Positions 8,905-16,601 are shown, counted from the stretch's first letter. The stretch: DNA of 64,000 nt from Acidobacteriota bacterium (GCA_023391155.1 JAEWBM010000173.1:1-64000), one strand, 5' to 3'. Numbers and translations are program-made. The notes: generated by a model not told the origin, from the letters alone.

Positions 8905-9775
8905 TGCAGCTAAAAAAGCGGACGCGGGCTCCGTGGAAACTTTACCAGACAAAGGCTTTTATTGGCGAGAGCAAGGCCACCTTAAGATGCTGGTCTGTGA
9001 GGCACTCGAGGGCGCCGGCTTCGCGAACGGATTTTCGAGCAGGCTCGGCGGCGTATCCCCCATGCCCGAAAACGACCTCAATCTCGCCGGCTTTGACGAC
9101 GACAGTGCCGAAAATATACAAGCCAACCGGGCCTTGTTTCTTTCGCTGTTTCCTGACAATTACACGCTCTCCACCGCCTGGCAGGTCCACGGCAGCGACG
9201 TAAAAGATGTAGATTCAATGGACGCCGCAAGCCGCACCGAGGAAAAATTCGATGCCCTCATCTCACACCTTCCCGGGATACTCGTCGGTGTAAAGACCGC
9301 CGATTGCGTACCCGTCTTGCTTGGCGATCGAAAGCGCGGGGCTTTCGCAGCGGTTCACGCCGGATGGCGGGGTACCGCCGCTGGCATCGTTCAAAACGCG
9401 GTCAAGGCGATGCAGTCGACTTACGGGTCCGATCCCGCCGACCTCATCGCCGCCATCGGCCCCTCAGCGTGCGGCCGCGATTACGAGATCGGCGAAGACG
9501 TGATCCGAGCGTTCGAGGCGAACTTCTCGAATGCCGCAAGCTATCTCACCGAAACCCGTCCCGGCCACGCCCTCATCGATCTCGATATGGCTAATCGCGA
9601 TCAGCTAACATCCACAGGCGTAGAAGATCAAAACATCTATACCTCCTCCCTCTGCACTCTCGAGCGGACCGATCTCTTCTTTTCCTACAGGCGCGAAAAA
9701 GCCCGCCTCGGAAAGACGGGCCGGCTCTTATCTGTTATCGGAATGCTCTCGGGCCCCTCACCGGACGCGGGCTGA
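8885..9775 (+). CDS. pgeF: PgeF/YfiH-family purine nucleoside phosphorylase (laccase-domain, 'polyphenol oxidase' family)
   Basis: Member of the DUF152/YfiH family. Proteins of this family have been shown to act as zinc-dependent purine nucleoside phosphorylases/adenosine deaminases, and some as peptidoglycan-editing factors. The metal-site residues fit: VHGSD (H102), KTADCVPVLL (C141) and AVHAGWRGTA (H158). IGPSACGRDYEIG is also typical. The ATG at 8885 would make the start overlap acpS by 20 bp head to head. A GTG at 8933 inside the same frame would avoid the overlap and lies before the conserved fold, so the start is uncertain. The 3' end overlaps the convergent DsbD-alpha-like gene by 18 bp. 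Confidence 0.88.
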   Translation: MPTETIIAAKKADAGSVETLPDKGFYWREQGHLKMLVCEALEGAGFANGFSSRLGGVSPMPENDLNLAGFDDDSAENIQANRALFLSLFPDNYTLSTAWQVHGSDVKDVDSMDAASRTEEKFDALISHLPGILVGVKTADCVPVLLGDRKRGAFAAVHAGWRGTAAGIVQNAVKAMQSTYGSDPADLIAAIGPSACGRDYEIGEDVIRAFEANFSNAASYLTETRPGHALIDLDMANRDQLTSTGVEDQNIYTSSLCTLERTDLFFSYRREKARLGKTGRLLSVIGMLSGPSPDAG

Positions 9776-10228
9776 CAGTGTCACTGTTTCCGTCCTTGGA
9801 GCGTAACACACCTCATCAGTACACGCCTGAAAACGCACCCGGGCCGTCACCCGAACCACATTTCCCTTAAATCCCTTCGGCACCGTCAATGTGAACGGGA
9901 ACACCACCCGGCCCTCGTAGATATTTATCGTATTCGGCGAGAACTGAAACTTCTTGTTCTTGCCTCTAGGGTATGTAACGCCGCTAACCTTCGCTCCGCC
10001 GCTGGTCGATACGGTTACAGTTGTCGGTATCGAGTATTCACTGTCCGGCCGATTCGAATTTACATGAAGCCCACCCGGTATCGACAGCACTATCGCGCTT
10101 CGCGTGGCCGCACCACGCCCTGCCGTACCGTTGCCGATATAACCTGATACCGTCTGCGCACTTGCCGAGGCTGCGCACGCAAAAAATATAAATGCTGCAA
10201 AAGAACTTAATAAACTCAATTTTTTCAT
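9758..10228 (-). CDS. Secreted DsbD-alpha-like domain protein
   Basis: A 156-aa exported protein with a clear signal peptide (MKKLSLLSSFAAFIFFACAASASAQ). The mature part resembles the N-terminal periplasmic domain of DsbD: strands ending in VRVTARVRFQACTDEVCYAP, where the paired Cys (C-x4-C followed by Y-x-P) match the redox pair of DsbD-alpha. The transmembrane electron-transport and C-terminal thioredoxin domains of DsbD are absent, so it is a stand-alone domain. Inference: it receives reducing equivalents from, or passes them to, a partner encoded elsewhere. It lies 49 bp downstream of a membrane-anchored protein gene in the same direction. Confidence 0.75.
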   Translation of the reverse strand: MKKLSLLSSFAAFIFFACAASASAQTVSGYIGNGTAGRGAATRSAIVLSIPGGLHVNSNRPDSEYSIPTTVTVSTSGGAKVSGVTYPRGKNKKFQFSPNTINIYEGRVVFPFTLTVPKGFKGNVVRVTARVRFQACTDEVCYAPRTETVTLSARVR

Positions 10229-10277
10229 AAGCAGGTAACTCGGGGCTTTGATGAAGTGATATTTATCTCGGGATGCC

Positions 10278-10736
10278 TCATTTCACCGCGAAACTTGCCA
10301 TCATCTCTTTTAGTTTACGCGCAAATTCCTGCCTATGTTCAACTAACACACGTCCCCGCAGCTCATAGACCCCTTCGTCGGCCTTCACAAATCTCACGAA
10401 TTCAGCAAGATCGCTGTTTGATGAAGGGACCTCCAAAACATCATTCGCATCCTCAGCAGAGGTATGTTCGGCGGGCACTTCGGGGCGGCTCCTTACCTCC
10501 AGCTCCGCCTGTCGAAGGTCTCGTGTTCGGTCTCGCCCAAACTCTTTCGAATACGCCGCAAATTCAAGGCCGTCCTCCGGCAACGCCGGGCTTATAAATC
10601 CGTCCGGCTTTTCCACCCTAAATTTATCGGTCTCGACCACCTCATCCTTATATGCGTCTGCGGCCTTTTGCTTTATCTTTGTCGAGGCCCAGTACATCAA
10701 CCCGACCAGGATCAATCCCGGGATCAGTATCTCCAT
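10278..10736 (-). CDS. Single-pass membrane protein, function unknown
   Basis: A 152-aa protein with an N-terminal membrane helix (MEILIPGLILVGLMYWAST) and a soluble, charged remainder. No family is recognised. The middle (about 65-110) is acidic and probably disordered. The C-terminal 45 residues (DLAEFVRFVKADEGVYELRG and after) look like a small folded domain rich in basic residues. The gene starts 6 bp after the rlmN stop codon, so it is very likely co-transcribed with rlmN, and the DsbD-alpha-like gene may belong to the same transcript. Confidence 0.65.
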   Translation of the reverse strand: MEILIPGLILVGLMYWASTKIKQKAADAYKDEVVETDKFRVEKPDGFISPALPEDGLEFAAYSKEFGRDRTRDLRQAELEVRSRPEVPAEHTSAEDANDVLEVPSSNSDLAEFVRFVKADEGVYELRGRVLVEHRQEFARKLKEMMASFAVK

Positions 10737-10742
10737 ATTTCC

Positions 10743-11828
10743 CTAAGCGAGCACCGGATTCGCCTCCTCCTTTGCTGCCAATTGTCCGCACGCGGCATAA
10801 ATGTCACGGCCGCGCGGCGTCCGAACATATGCCGATATCCCGGCATTCTCTAGCGTAGTCTTAAAGCCCAGCACGCGTGCCCGGTCCGATGGCCGATAGT
10901 CCAGTTGCTCGGCCGGGTTATGCGGGATCAGGTTGACCTTCACGCGATCCAGCCCGTGCCTGCGTATGAGCCTCGCTAGCTCCCTCGCCTGCTCGTCCGA
11001 ATCATTGACGCCGCCGAGCAGCACATACTCGAACGTGAATCGCTCACCCCGCCTCAGCGAACCCTCGAATTCCTTCGCCGCCGTCATCAATTCGTCGATG
11101 TTCCACCGGCGGTTTATCGGCATAATGCGGTCGCGAAGCTCGTCATTCGCCGACGAAAGCGAGATCGCAAGGTGCGGCCGCCGCTCTAGCTTTGCGAACT
11201 CCCTTATCTTCGGCACGATCCCGGCCGTGGATACCGTAACCCTGTCCGGCACGATGAAAAGTCCGGTCTCTTCCGACATTATGTCCAGCGCCTTGATCAG
11301 GTTCTCAAAGTTAAGGAATGGTTCCCCCTCTCCCATCGCAACCAGATTTGTCCCGTGCGGCGTCTCGCTTCCCGGGCCGTAAACATCGTTCAGCACCCGG
11401 ACGATCTGTTCGACGATCTCACCCGCAGTAAGGTTTTTCAGTAAGCCCAGCTTACCCGTAAGACAAAAATCACACTTGAGCGGGCATCCCGACTGTGAGG
11501 AAAAACATATCGTGTCGCGGCTCTCGGTCGGAATGAACACCGTCTCGACCGGATTCCCCTCTTTCGTATGAAACAAATAGCGGCGGGTGCCGTCCGTCGA
11601 GATAAACCGCGATTCGAGCGTCAATGTTCGCGCAACACCGATCTCCTCCAACCGCGACCGAAGCGAGGCCGGGAGCGCGGTTATTTGACTCACCGACTCC
11701 AACCGTTCCTCGTGCAGCCCTCGAAAAAGCTGATCTGCACGGTACCGCGGCTCGCCCAACTCTTCGAAGAGCCGGATAAGCTCGGTCGGCGACATCCCCA
11801 AAAATTGCTGCACCTCGGGCATCATCAT
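10743..11828 (-). CDS. rlmN: 23S rRNA/tRNA adenine-C2 methyltransferase RlmN
   Basis: Radical-SAM methyltransferase that methylates C2 of A2503 in 23S rRNA, and A37 in some tRNAs. The radical-SAM cluster motif C-x3-C-x2-C is at residues 115-122 (GCPLKCDFC), and a methyl-carrying Cys is present near the C-terminus (YAACGQLA, C347). MGEGEPFLNFENL and VSTAGIVPKIREFA are typical RlmN segments. Length 361 aa is normal. The gene begins with three consecutive ATG codons. A TAAGAT hexamer lies exactly 6 nt upstream of the first one with no Shine-Dalgarno sequence between, suggesting a leaderless transcript starting at 11828. Confidence 0.95.
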   Translation of the reverse strand: MMMPEVQQFLGMSPTELIRLFEELGEPRYRADQLFRGLHEERLESVSQITALPASLRSRLEEIGVARTLTLESRFISTDGTRRYLFHTKEGNPVETVFIPTESRDTICFSSQSGCPLKCDFCLTGKLGLLKNLTAGEIVEQIVRVLNDVYGPGSETPHGTNLVAMGEGEPFLNFENLIKALDIMSEETGLFIVPDRVTVSTAGIVPKIREFAKLERRPHLAISLSSANDELRDRIMPINRRWNIDELMTAAKEFEGSLRRGERFTFEYVLLGGVNDSDEQARELARLIRRHGLDRVKVNLIPHNPAEQLDYRPSDRARVLGFKTTLENAGISAYVRTPRGRDIYAACGQLAAKEEANPVLA

Positions 11829-11834
11829 TAGTTT

Positions 11835-11840
11835 ATCTTA
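11835..11840 (-). promoter_or_regulatory. Candidate -10 element (TAAGAT) for leaderless rlmN
   Basis: On the minus strand TAAGAT is followed by six bases and then the rlmN ATG, the spacing at which transcription would start at or next to the start codon. No convincing -35 box is visible. The same TAAGAT-N6-ATG arrangement precedes queG at 36870. Confidence 0.4.
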
Positions 11841-11922
11841 GATGGAGACAGCCGCGCACCGGTTCGCAGGCAATTCATATTACGTGAAACACATTCGCAC
11901 GAGATGCGTATCTAGTCCTGCT

Positions 11923-12453
11923 ATGAGATCACTACCTGTATTTTTCCTATTACTTCTTATGACCATCGGCTCACAAGCGCAGACACCCGAGGCTGACCCG
12001 AAAGACGTTAGCTCGCCGGATGCCATAATTAAAGCAGTCTACGATGTCATTTCCGGCGACGCCGGGGTCGAACGCGACTGGGACCGTTTCAGATCGCTGT
12101 TTCACAAGGACGCAAGGCTCATCCCCACCGGAAAGAATCAGCAAACGGGAGCGGGAAGCGCCGCCGTTATGTCGCCGGAGGGCTACGTCGAGCGGACCGG
12201 CCCGGTCTTCGCCAAACAAGGCTTTCATGAACGCGAGACAGCGAGGCGAACGGAACAGTACGGCAACATTCTCCATGCATTCTCGACCTACGAAGCCCGC
12301 AGGTCTGCCGCCGACAAGCAGCCCTTTATGCGCGGAATAAACAGCTTTCAGTTGTGGAATGACGGCAAGCGCTGGTGGATAATGACCATCTTTTGGGAGG
12401 CCGAAACGCCCGCAAATCCGCTGCCGAAGAAATACCTGAAGTCGGGTAAATAG
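11923..12453 (+). CDS. Secreted NTF2/SnoaL-like fold protein, function unknown
   Basis: A 176-aa exported protein. The start is taken at the ATG at 11923 because it gives an immediate signal peptide (MRSLPVFFLLLLMTIGSQAQ); the frame extends upstream to 11842 without improving it. The mature region (IIKAVYDVISGDAG, DWDRFRSLFHKDARLIP, then a C-terminal WWIMTIFWEAE strand) resembles SnoaL/NTF2-like cone folds, which often bind small hydrophobic molecules. No catalytic residues can be named. It is followed 35 bp later by an SRPBCC-fold gene. Confidence 0.65.
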   Translation: MRSLPVFFLLLLMTIGSQAQTPEADPKDVSSPDAIIKAVYDVISGDAGVERDWDRFRSLFHKDARLIPTGKNQQTGAGSAAVMSPEGYVERTGPVFAKQGFHERETARRTEQYGNILHAFSTYEARRSAADKQPFMRGINSFQLWNDGKRWWIMTIFWEAETPANPLPKKYLKSGK

Positions 12454-12488
12454 AATCTGCCCGGCTATTTCTGCCGAAGATAATTCGT

Positions 12489-12965
12489 ATGGCAGAGCAG
12501 GTCTTACAACGTTCCCAGGTGATCCGTCGCCCCATCGGCGAGGTGTTTGATTTTTTCGCCGATGCCCGGAATCTGGAACGAATAACGCCGCCGTCGCTTA
12601 GGTTTCGAATCGTGACCCGCGGGCCGATCGAGATCGCGGAGGGCACCTTGATCGACTATGAGCTGCGGCTTCGTGGATTGCCGTTCAAATGGCGTACCGA
12701 GATCACAAAATGGTCACCGCCGTATGAATTTGTTGATTCCCAGCTTCGCGGGCCTTACCGGCAGTGGATCCACCGGCACACGTTCGAGGAATTAGGGCCG
12801 GGCATTACACGGATCGAGGATGAGGTCCGCTATCGCCTCCCGCTAGAACCGTTCGGCGATTTGGTCCACTTTCTGGTGAAGCGTGAGCTGAAAAAGATCT
12901 TCGACTATCGGCATGCCACCGTCGAAACGCTATTAGCGGATCAAACCGGCCACTCGCCGGAATAG
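12489..12965 (+). CDS. SRPBCC-fold (START/polyketide-cyclase-like) protein
   Basis: A 158-aa cytosolic protein of the SRPBCC superfamily, whose members bind hydrophobic ligands in a deep helix-grip pocket. The N-terminal strand and helix (SQVIRRPIGEVFDFFADARN) and the opening LERITPPSLRFRIV match the subgroup often annotated as CDP-paratose 2-epimerase-like or cyclase/dehydrase. TRIEDEVRYRLPLEPFG and a C-terminal helix (FDYRHATVETLL) complete the fold. The ligand is unknown. The 3' end overlaps the convergent dapF-like gene by 25 bp. Confidence 0.75.
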   Translation: MAEQVLQRSQVIRRPIGEVFDFFADARNLERITPPSLRFRIVTRGPIEIAEGTLIDYELRLRGLPFKWRTEITKWSPPYEFVDSQLRGPYRQWIHRHTFEELGPGITRIEDEVRYRLPLEPFGDLVHFLVKRELKKIFDYRHATVETLLADQTGHSPE

Positions 12966-13795
12966 GCAAGGTCCGCCCGTCCTGTTATTAAGATCTCGTC
13001 GTCGTCCCGCCAATGCACTTCCGTGGTCCCGCCCGGTGAGATGACCGAAACCGTGCGGTCCGTCCGTCCCGTAAAAGCGCTTGCAACAGCAGAACCGCTC
13101 GCCGCGGTTCCCGACGCAGCCGTTTCCCCCGCCCCGCGTTCCCAAATGCGGATCTCGATATTGTCCCTGTCCAGAACCTTCACAAAGACGATATTTGCCC
13201 GGTCCGGGAATGCGGCGTGAGATTCAAGTTCTCGTCCGTATTTCCGCCAATCGTAGTCAAAATCGTCAACGAAAACGCATCCCACCGGATTACCGACGTT
13301 CACGCCGGTGATCTCGAAAGTGCGTCCTCCGGCCTCGGCCGGGATGTCCACCGCCGGTTGGTCCGGCGATTGTGACGTGATCGGCACGAGTTCGGCTGCG
13401 AATTTCGGCTTGCCGATCTCGGCCTCGAACCAGTAATGTCCGGGCGACTCTGTCTCGATAAGCGAAAAATTCTTTACGCCGCTGCGTGTTTCAAGACGCA
13501 GTTCCGGATATCGCCAGATTCCCTGGTAATAAAGATAGGCGACCGCACAGCGGGTTCCGTTACCCGAAAATCCTGCAATGCTGCCGTCGGGATTCACGAT
13601 CTCGCAAAAGTAATCGGCGCTTTCACCATCAAGTTTCGTGAGTACCGCGATCCCGTCCGACCCGGCCCCGAGATGCCGGTCACAGATAGATCGAGCCAGG
13701 TCCGGAAGATCGGTTCCCTTCGGAATGTCGCCGCTTGAAATTACAATATAGTCATTGCCGAAGCCGTGAAATTTGGTGAATTTTATGGAAGACAT
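12941..13795 (-). CDS. dapF: Diaminopimelate epimerase family protein (DapF), second catalytic Cys replaced by Ser
   Basis: By family this is DapF, which converts LL- to meso-diaminopimelate for lysine and peptidoglycan synthesis. Family features present: FHGFGNDYIVI (9-19), FSGNGTRCAVAY with the first catalytic Cys at C83, NIVFVKVLDRD, and ERGAGET (219-225). The second catalytic Cys, normally in GETxACGT, is S228 here (GETAASGT, codon TCG). The usual NPH motif also reads NPVGC. Length 284 aa is normal and the frame is intact, so this is not gross decay. Either activity is reduced, or it is a related isomerase or a paralogue, with a true DapF elsewhere. A one-base-level sequencing error is unlikely because TGC to TCG needs two changes. 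Confidence 0.82.
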   Translation of the reverse strand: MSSIKFTKFHGFGNDYIVISSGDIPKGTDLPDLARSICDRHLGAGSDGIAVLTKLDGESADYFCEIVNPDGSIAGFSGNGTRCAVAYLYYQGIWRYPELRLETRSGVKNFSLIETESPGHYWFEAEIGKPKFAAELVPITSQSPDQPAVDIPAEAGGRTFEITGVNVGNPVGCVFVDDFDYDWRKYGRELESHAAFPDRANIVFVKVLDRDNIEIRIWERGAGETAASGTAASGSAVASAFTGRTDRTVSVISPGGTTEVHWRDDDEILITGRADLAYSGEWPV

Positions 13796-13874
13796 ATTTG
13801 GGGGTAATGATGGAACGGTCCTTTTTGTTACATCGATTTTACCCCAAAAACCGCTTCGCAGGTGAGGAAAAATT

Positions 13875-14333
13875 ATGGCACCGCTTATCTTTCTTTTACT
13901 AACGTTCGCCGCCGTCGCCTTGGCCGACCGCTACCTGCTTGGCCGCCGGGTCGGGCTTTCAATGGCAGGCAGGATAGCGATGGGCGTCATGCTGCTGGTT
14001 ACGGGGATATCCCATTTCACCGCGACCGAAACAATGGTCGACATGATGCCCGACATGCTCCCTTGGAAACGAGAGTTAGTTTATTTCACCGGGATCTGTG
14101 AGCTGCTGGCGATCCCCGGCTTGATCTGGGAGCGGACACGCCGATTGGCAGCGGTGCTGCTCATCGCGTTCTTTGTCGCGGTTCTCCCGGCGAATGTGAT
14201 CGGAAGTTTGAAACAGGTTCAGATGGGGGGAATGGAATACGGAACCGCATACCTGCTGTTCCGCATTCCGCTGCAGATCTTCTTTATTTGGTGGACGTGG
14301 TATTTTTCACTTCGCTTACCCAGTCGGCAATGA
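13875..14333 (+). CDS. DoxX-like integral membrane protein
   Basis: A 152-aa polytopic membrane protein with about four helices: MAPLIFLLLTFAAVALADRY, MAGRIAMGVMLLVTGISHF, LVYFTGICELLAIPGLIWE and AAVLLIAFFVAVLPANVIGS, ending with IFFIWWTWYF. The G-x-x-H-F segment at the end of helix 2 and E-x-x-x-x-P-G in helix 3 are typical of the DoxX/DoxD-like family. DoxX-family proteins are linked to membrane redox reactions, but a specific role cannot be given. The 3' end overlaps the convergent PD40 gene by 50 bp. Confidence 0.75.
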   Translation: MAPLIFLLLTFAAVALADRYLLGRRVGLSMAGRIAMGVMLLVTGISHFTATETMVDMMPDMLPWKRELVYFTGICELLAIPGLIWERTRRLAAVLLIAFFVAVLPANVIGSLKQVQMGGMEYGTAYLLFRIPLQIFFIWWTWYFSLRLPSRQ

Positions 14334-15357
14334 AAACGTTCGTATCGCCCTCTTTGGCAGCGTTGCGGTTCGAGGCGAAGACCAGTTTCTTCCCGTCGGG
14401 TGAGAACATCGGGAACCCGTCGAATGTCTCCTCATAGGTCACGCGTTCCAGCCCGGTTCCGTCCACATTGATAAGGGCGAGATCGAAATTGCGCTTCCGG
14501 GGGTCGGTCGCGAAGTGGTTTGTTGAAAAGATGATCGCCTTGCCGTCCGGGGTGAAGAACGGAGCAAATGAAGCATCACCGAGTTTAGTGACCTGGCGTT
14601 TGTTGGATCCGTCCGCGTTCATAACCCAGATCTCAAAGTTGTTCGGCTCGATCAGGTCGTTGGCGAGACGGTCCTTATATCTGGCGATCTCGGCCTCGGT
14701 CTTCGGATGATAAGCCCGGTAGACGATCTGCTTCCCGTCCGGGGAGAAAAAGGCTCCTCCATCGTAGCCAAGCTCAGTGGTGAGCCGTTTGACGTTGCGG
14801 CCCTTGATGTCCATTGTGTAGATATCAAGGTCGCCGTCGCGGGTCGATGTGAAGACGATCGTTTTCCCATCCGGCGAGACCGTGGCCTCCGCATCATAGC
14901 CGCCGGTATTTGTCAGCCGGCGTACCTTTTTGCCGTTCGCATTCGCCGTGTAAATGTCGTAGGTCGGGTAAATGGCCCAGACATAGCCTTTCGAAAAATC
15001 CGGGTTCGGCGGGCACTCTCGCGAACCGCCGTGCGTCGATCCGTAGAGGATATTCTTGCCCTTGTTAAAGTAATAGGCACACGTGGTGCGGCCCGTTCCG
15101 GTCGAGACCATCTTAACGTCCGATCCGTCGATCTTCATCGTGTAGATCTGATCGCATTCGCGGCCGTCCCGCTTTGATTGAAACACCAGGCTCTTGCCGT
15201 CCGGTGAAAAATAAGCTTCGGCATTCTCGCCTCCGAAGGTAAGCTGGCGGATATTTGTAAGCCGCGTTTCACCCTCCACCCGAAGGTCAGATGATTGAGC
15301 CGACGCGGCGGCCGATATAGATAGAAGTAAAGCGAAGATCGAAAACACTCTGATCAT
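14284..15357 (-). CDS. Secreted TolB-like PD40 beta-propeller protein
   Basis: An exported 357-aa propeller. The signal peptide is MIRVFSIFALLLSISAAASAQ. About six PD40 repeats follow, each with the F/V-S-P-D-G-K-x-[LI]-V-F signature: FSPDGKSLVFQS, VSPDGKTIVFTS, FSPDGKQIVYRA, FTPDGKAIIFST and FSPDGKKLVFAS. The strand motif DIYTMDIKG between repeats is typical. Such proteins act as periplasmic binding scaffolds; the partner is unknown. Its coding end overlaps the DoxX-like gene. The upstream region contains the phased GGGACA repeats about 350 bp from its start. Confidence 0.85.
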   Translation of the reverse strand: MIRVFSIFALLLSISAAASAQSSDLRVEGETRLTNIRQLTFGGENAEAYFSPDGKSLVFQSKRDGRECDQIYTMKIDGSDVKMVSTGTGRTTCAYYFNKGKNILYGSTHGGSRECPPNPDFSKGYVWAIYPTYDIYTANANGKKVRRLTNTGGYDAEATVSPDGKTIVFTSTRDGDLDIYTMDIKGRNVKRLTTELGYDGGAFFSPDGKQIVYRAYHPKTEAEIARYKDRLANDLIEPNNFEIWVMNADGSNKRQVTKLGDASFAPFFTPDGKAIIFSTNHFATDPRKRNFDLALINVDGTGLERVTYEETFDGFPMFSPDGKKLVFASNRNAAKEGDTNVFIADWVSEVKNTTSTK

Positions 15358-15835
15358 AATGCTGTAACAATAAATGGGTCTTGGGTGAATTTTGGTCTTT
15401 AAAAGAGTATAGCGAAGATTTCGCCCGCGGGCTAAACATCAACACCGTTTCCAACCAAAACCTTTCACTTTTCACCTATGACCTATCACTTATTCCGAAA
15501 ATTCTACACCGCTTTTCTTATGCAGTTCGTGCATATCTAGCACCTCGCTCTCGCCGGCCATTCAACAATATGGTACCGTTCGGCTCGCGCTGAATCGCGA
15601 ATCGCTCCTTGAAAATATTTTTTGCCGGTTTGGGCGCTTAGAAGCGAAAAGCGTCACAGAAACCGCAAGCAATTCACTGCTTTACGGGATTCTCCGGTAG
15701 TGGGACAACCCCCGGGACACTCTATGGGACACCCCGTGGGACACTCATGGGACAGCGTCGGGACACGTTTTTCAGGAAGATACACCCTGACGGCACCAAG
15801 TCTCTTGGTATGAATGGTTTACAACTGTAGATGCT
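15358..15835. other. Intergenic region, 478 bp, without a convincing gene
   Basis: No good coding sequence is seen. A 63-codon frame at 15622-15813 exists, but its sequence is set by the GGGACA repeat array (PGHSMGHPVGH) and it lacks a ribosome-binding site. The left part should hold the promoter of the PD40 gene. The right part holds the repeat array and the end of the XRE gene. Confidence 0.6.
15702..15766 (+). repeat. Six GGGACA(C) direct repeats at 11-12 bp spacing
   Basis: GGGACA starts at 15702, 15714, 15726, 15738, 15749 and 15760, so spacings are 12, 12, 12, 11 and 11 bp. Most copies are preceded by T or C and four continue as GGGACAC. The spacing is close to one helical turn, so all copies would face the same side of the DNA, as in iterons or multi-site operators. 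The array lies 70 bp past the 3' end of the XRE-type regulator gene. Confidence 0.75.
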
Positions 15836-16378
15836 CTATTGCTTTGACCGGTTAAGTGAACGGTCAAGCACCTTCTTGGCATCGCGGATGGCATCGACAC
15901 GTTCCGCAGGGGAAAAGCTCTCCCAGCCCTGGAAAAATATGACACCGTAATCCTCTGGATACTCGCGGCCCTCATGTTCGAACCAGGCGCTCATTACCGC
16001 TCCCGGGTCGTTTAGCCGGGCCACCGCGGCTGCGACATCAAAAGGCGGCGGGTCGTCGATGCTCCCAAGATTCTGTACCTCCGGCGTCGCAGCAACGCCC
16101 AGCCGCCGGTCGATCATCTCCTCGATCCGACGGTCGATCAGTTCCCCGAGATCCAAAGGCTCACGCCCGCGGACATACATATCGCCCGTGCCGGCAAGCA
16201 GCCAATTGAGCGATACATTCGTTTCATTGGCTATCTTGATCAGAACCTCAGGCGCCGGCATCCGGCCCTGAAAATAATTGCGGATCGTCGCATGCGGCAC
16301 ATCCAGCCGCCGGGCGATCTCCGCCATGGTCGCGTTGTTAAAGGCCGCCTTGAGCCTCTCAGTAAACTCGCTCGCCAT
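15836..16378 (-). CDS. XRE-family transcriptional regulator, phage CI-like N-terminus
   Basis: A 180-aa DNA-binding protein. The N-terminus (residues about 1-65) is a helix-turn-helix of the CI/XRE type: FTERLKAAF, MAEIARRLDVPHATIRNYFQ as the HTH, then PEVLIKIANETNVSLNWLLAGTG, which is the hallmark ending of phage CI-like repressor domains. The C-terminal part is unrelated to the LexA-type peptidase and carries no Ser/Lys dyad, so it is not an autocleaving repressor. The ATG at 16378 is preferred to a TTG at 16384. Inference: it may bind the phased GGGACA array lying 70 bp beyond its stop codon. It sits next to a tRNA gene, a common place for integrated elements. Confidence 0.8.
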   Translation of the reverse strand: MASEFTERLKAAFNNATMAEIARRLDVPHATIRNYFQGRMPAPEVLIKIANETNVSLNWLLAGTGDMYVRGREPLDLGELIDRRIEEMIDRRLGVAATPEVQNLGSIDDPPPFDVAAAVARLNDPGAVMSAWFEHEGREYPEDYGVIFFQGWESFSPAERVDAIRDAKKVLDRSLNRSKQ

Positions 16379-16384
16379 ATTCAA

Positions 16385-16571
16385 TAAAACATGCGTTTCT
16401 TACCGAAATGATACAACCGACCCCCTTCCCCACAAAACCGCCCGGGCGAAAACCGCACGTCCCCAATTGGAAATTGGAAATTGGACAATTGTTAATTGGA
16501 AGAAAATGAAACACCCCGCCTTACCGCCATTAGCGAGCAAACCGAAGCCGATCTACTCACCGCTGCAAAGC
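16385..16571. other. Intergenic region upstream of XRE gene and tRNA-Thr
   Basis: No gene is supported. It should contain the XRE promoter (minus strand) and holds a short AATTGG repeat. Small frames running through it on the plus strand cross the tRNA and are not credible. Confidence 0.5.
16465..16500 (+). repeat. Short AATTGGA tandem repeat
   Basis: AATTGG occurs at 16465, 16472, 16479 and 16494, with a variant AATTGT at 16487, giving mostly 7-bp spacing. It is a low-complexity heptamer array between the XRE gene and tRNA-Thr. Slippage or a regulator site are both possible. Confidence 0.6.
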
Positions 16572-16601
16572 TTGACACCCCTCGCTCTAGCAAAGTATAT
16601 T
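16572..16601 (+). promoter_or_regulatory. Sigma-70-type promoter upstream of tRNA-Thr
   Basis: TTGACA at 16572-16577 and TATATT at 16596-16601, separated by 18 bp, are close to consensus. Transcription would start near 16608, about 75 nt before the tRNA 5' end. Confidence 0.6.

Noticed and set aside
15702..15766. CRISPR array
   Set aside because: The repeats are six or seven bases with 5-6-base gaps, far too short for CRISPR repeats and spacers, and no cas gene is nearby.
15622..15813. 63-codon frame with repetitive PGHSMGHPVGH sequence
   Set aside because: The repetitive peptide merely reflects the 11-12 bp GGGACA array, whose spacing shifts out of codon phase. No ribosome-binding site.
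15836..16378. LexA-like autocleaving phage repressor
   Set aside because: The C-terminal half has no S24 peptidase motifs, so only the DNA-binding part is CI-like.
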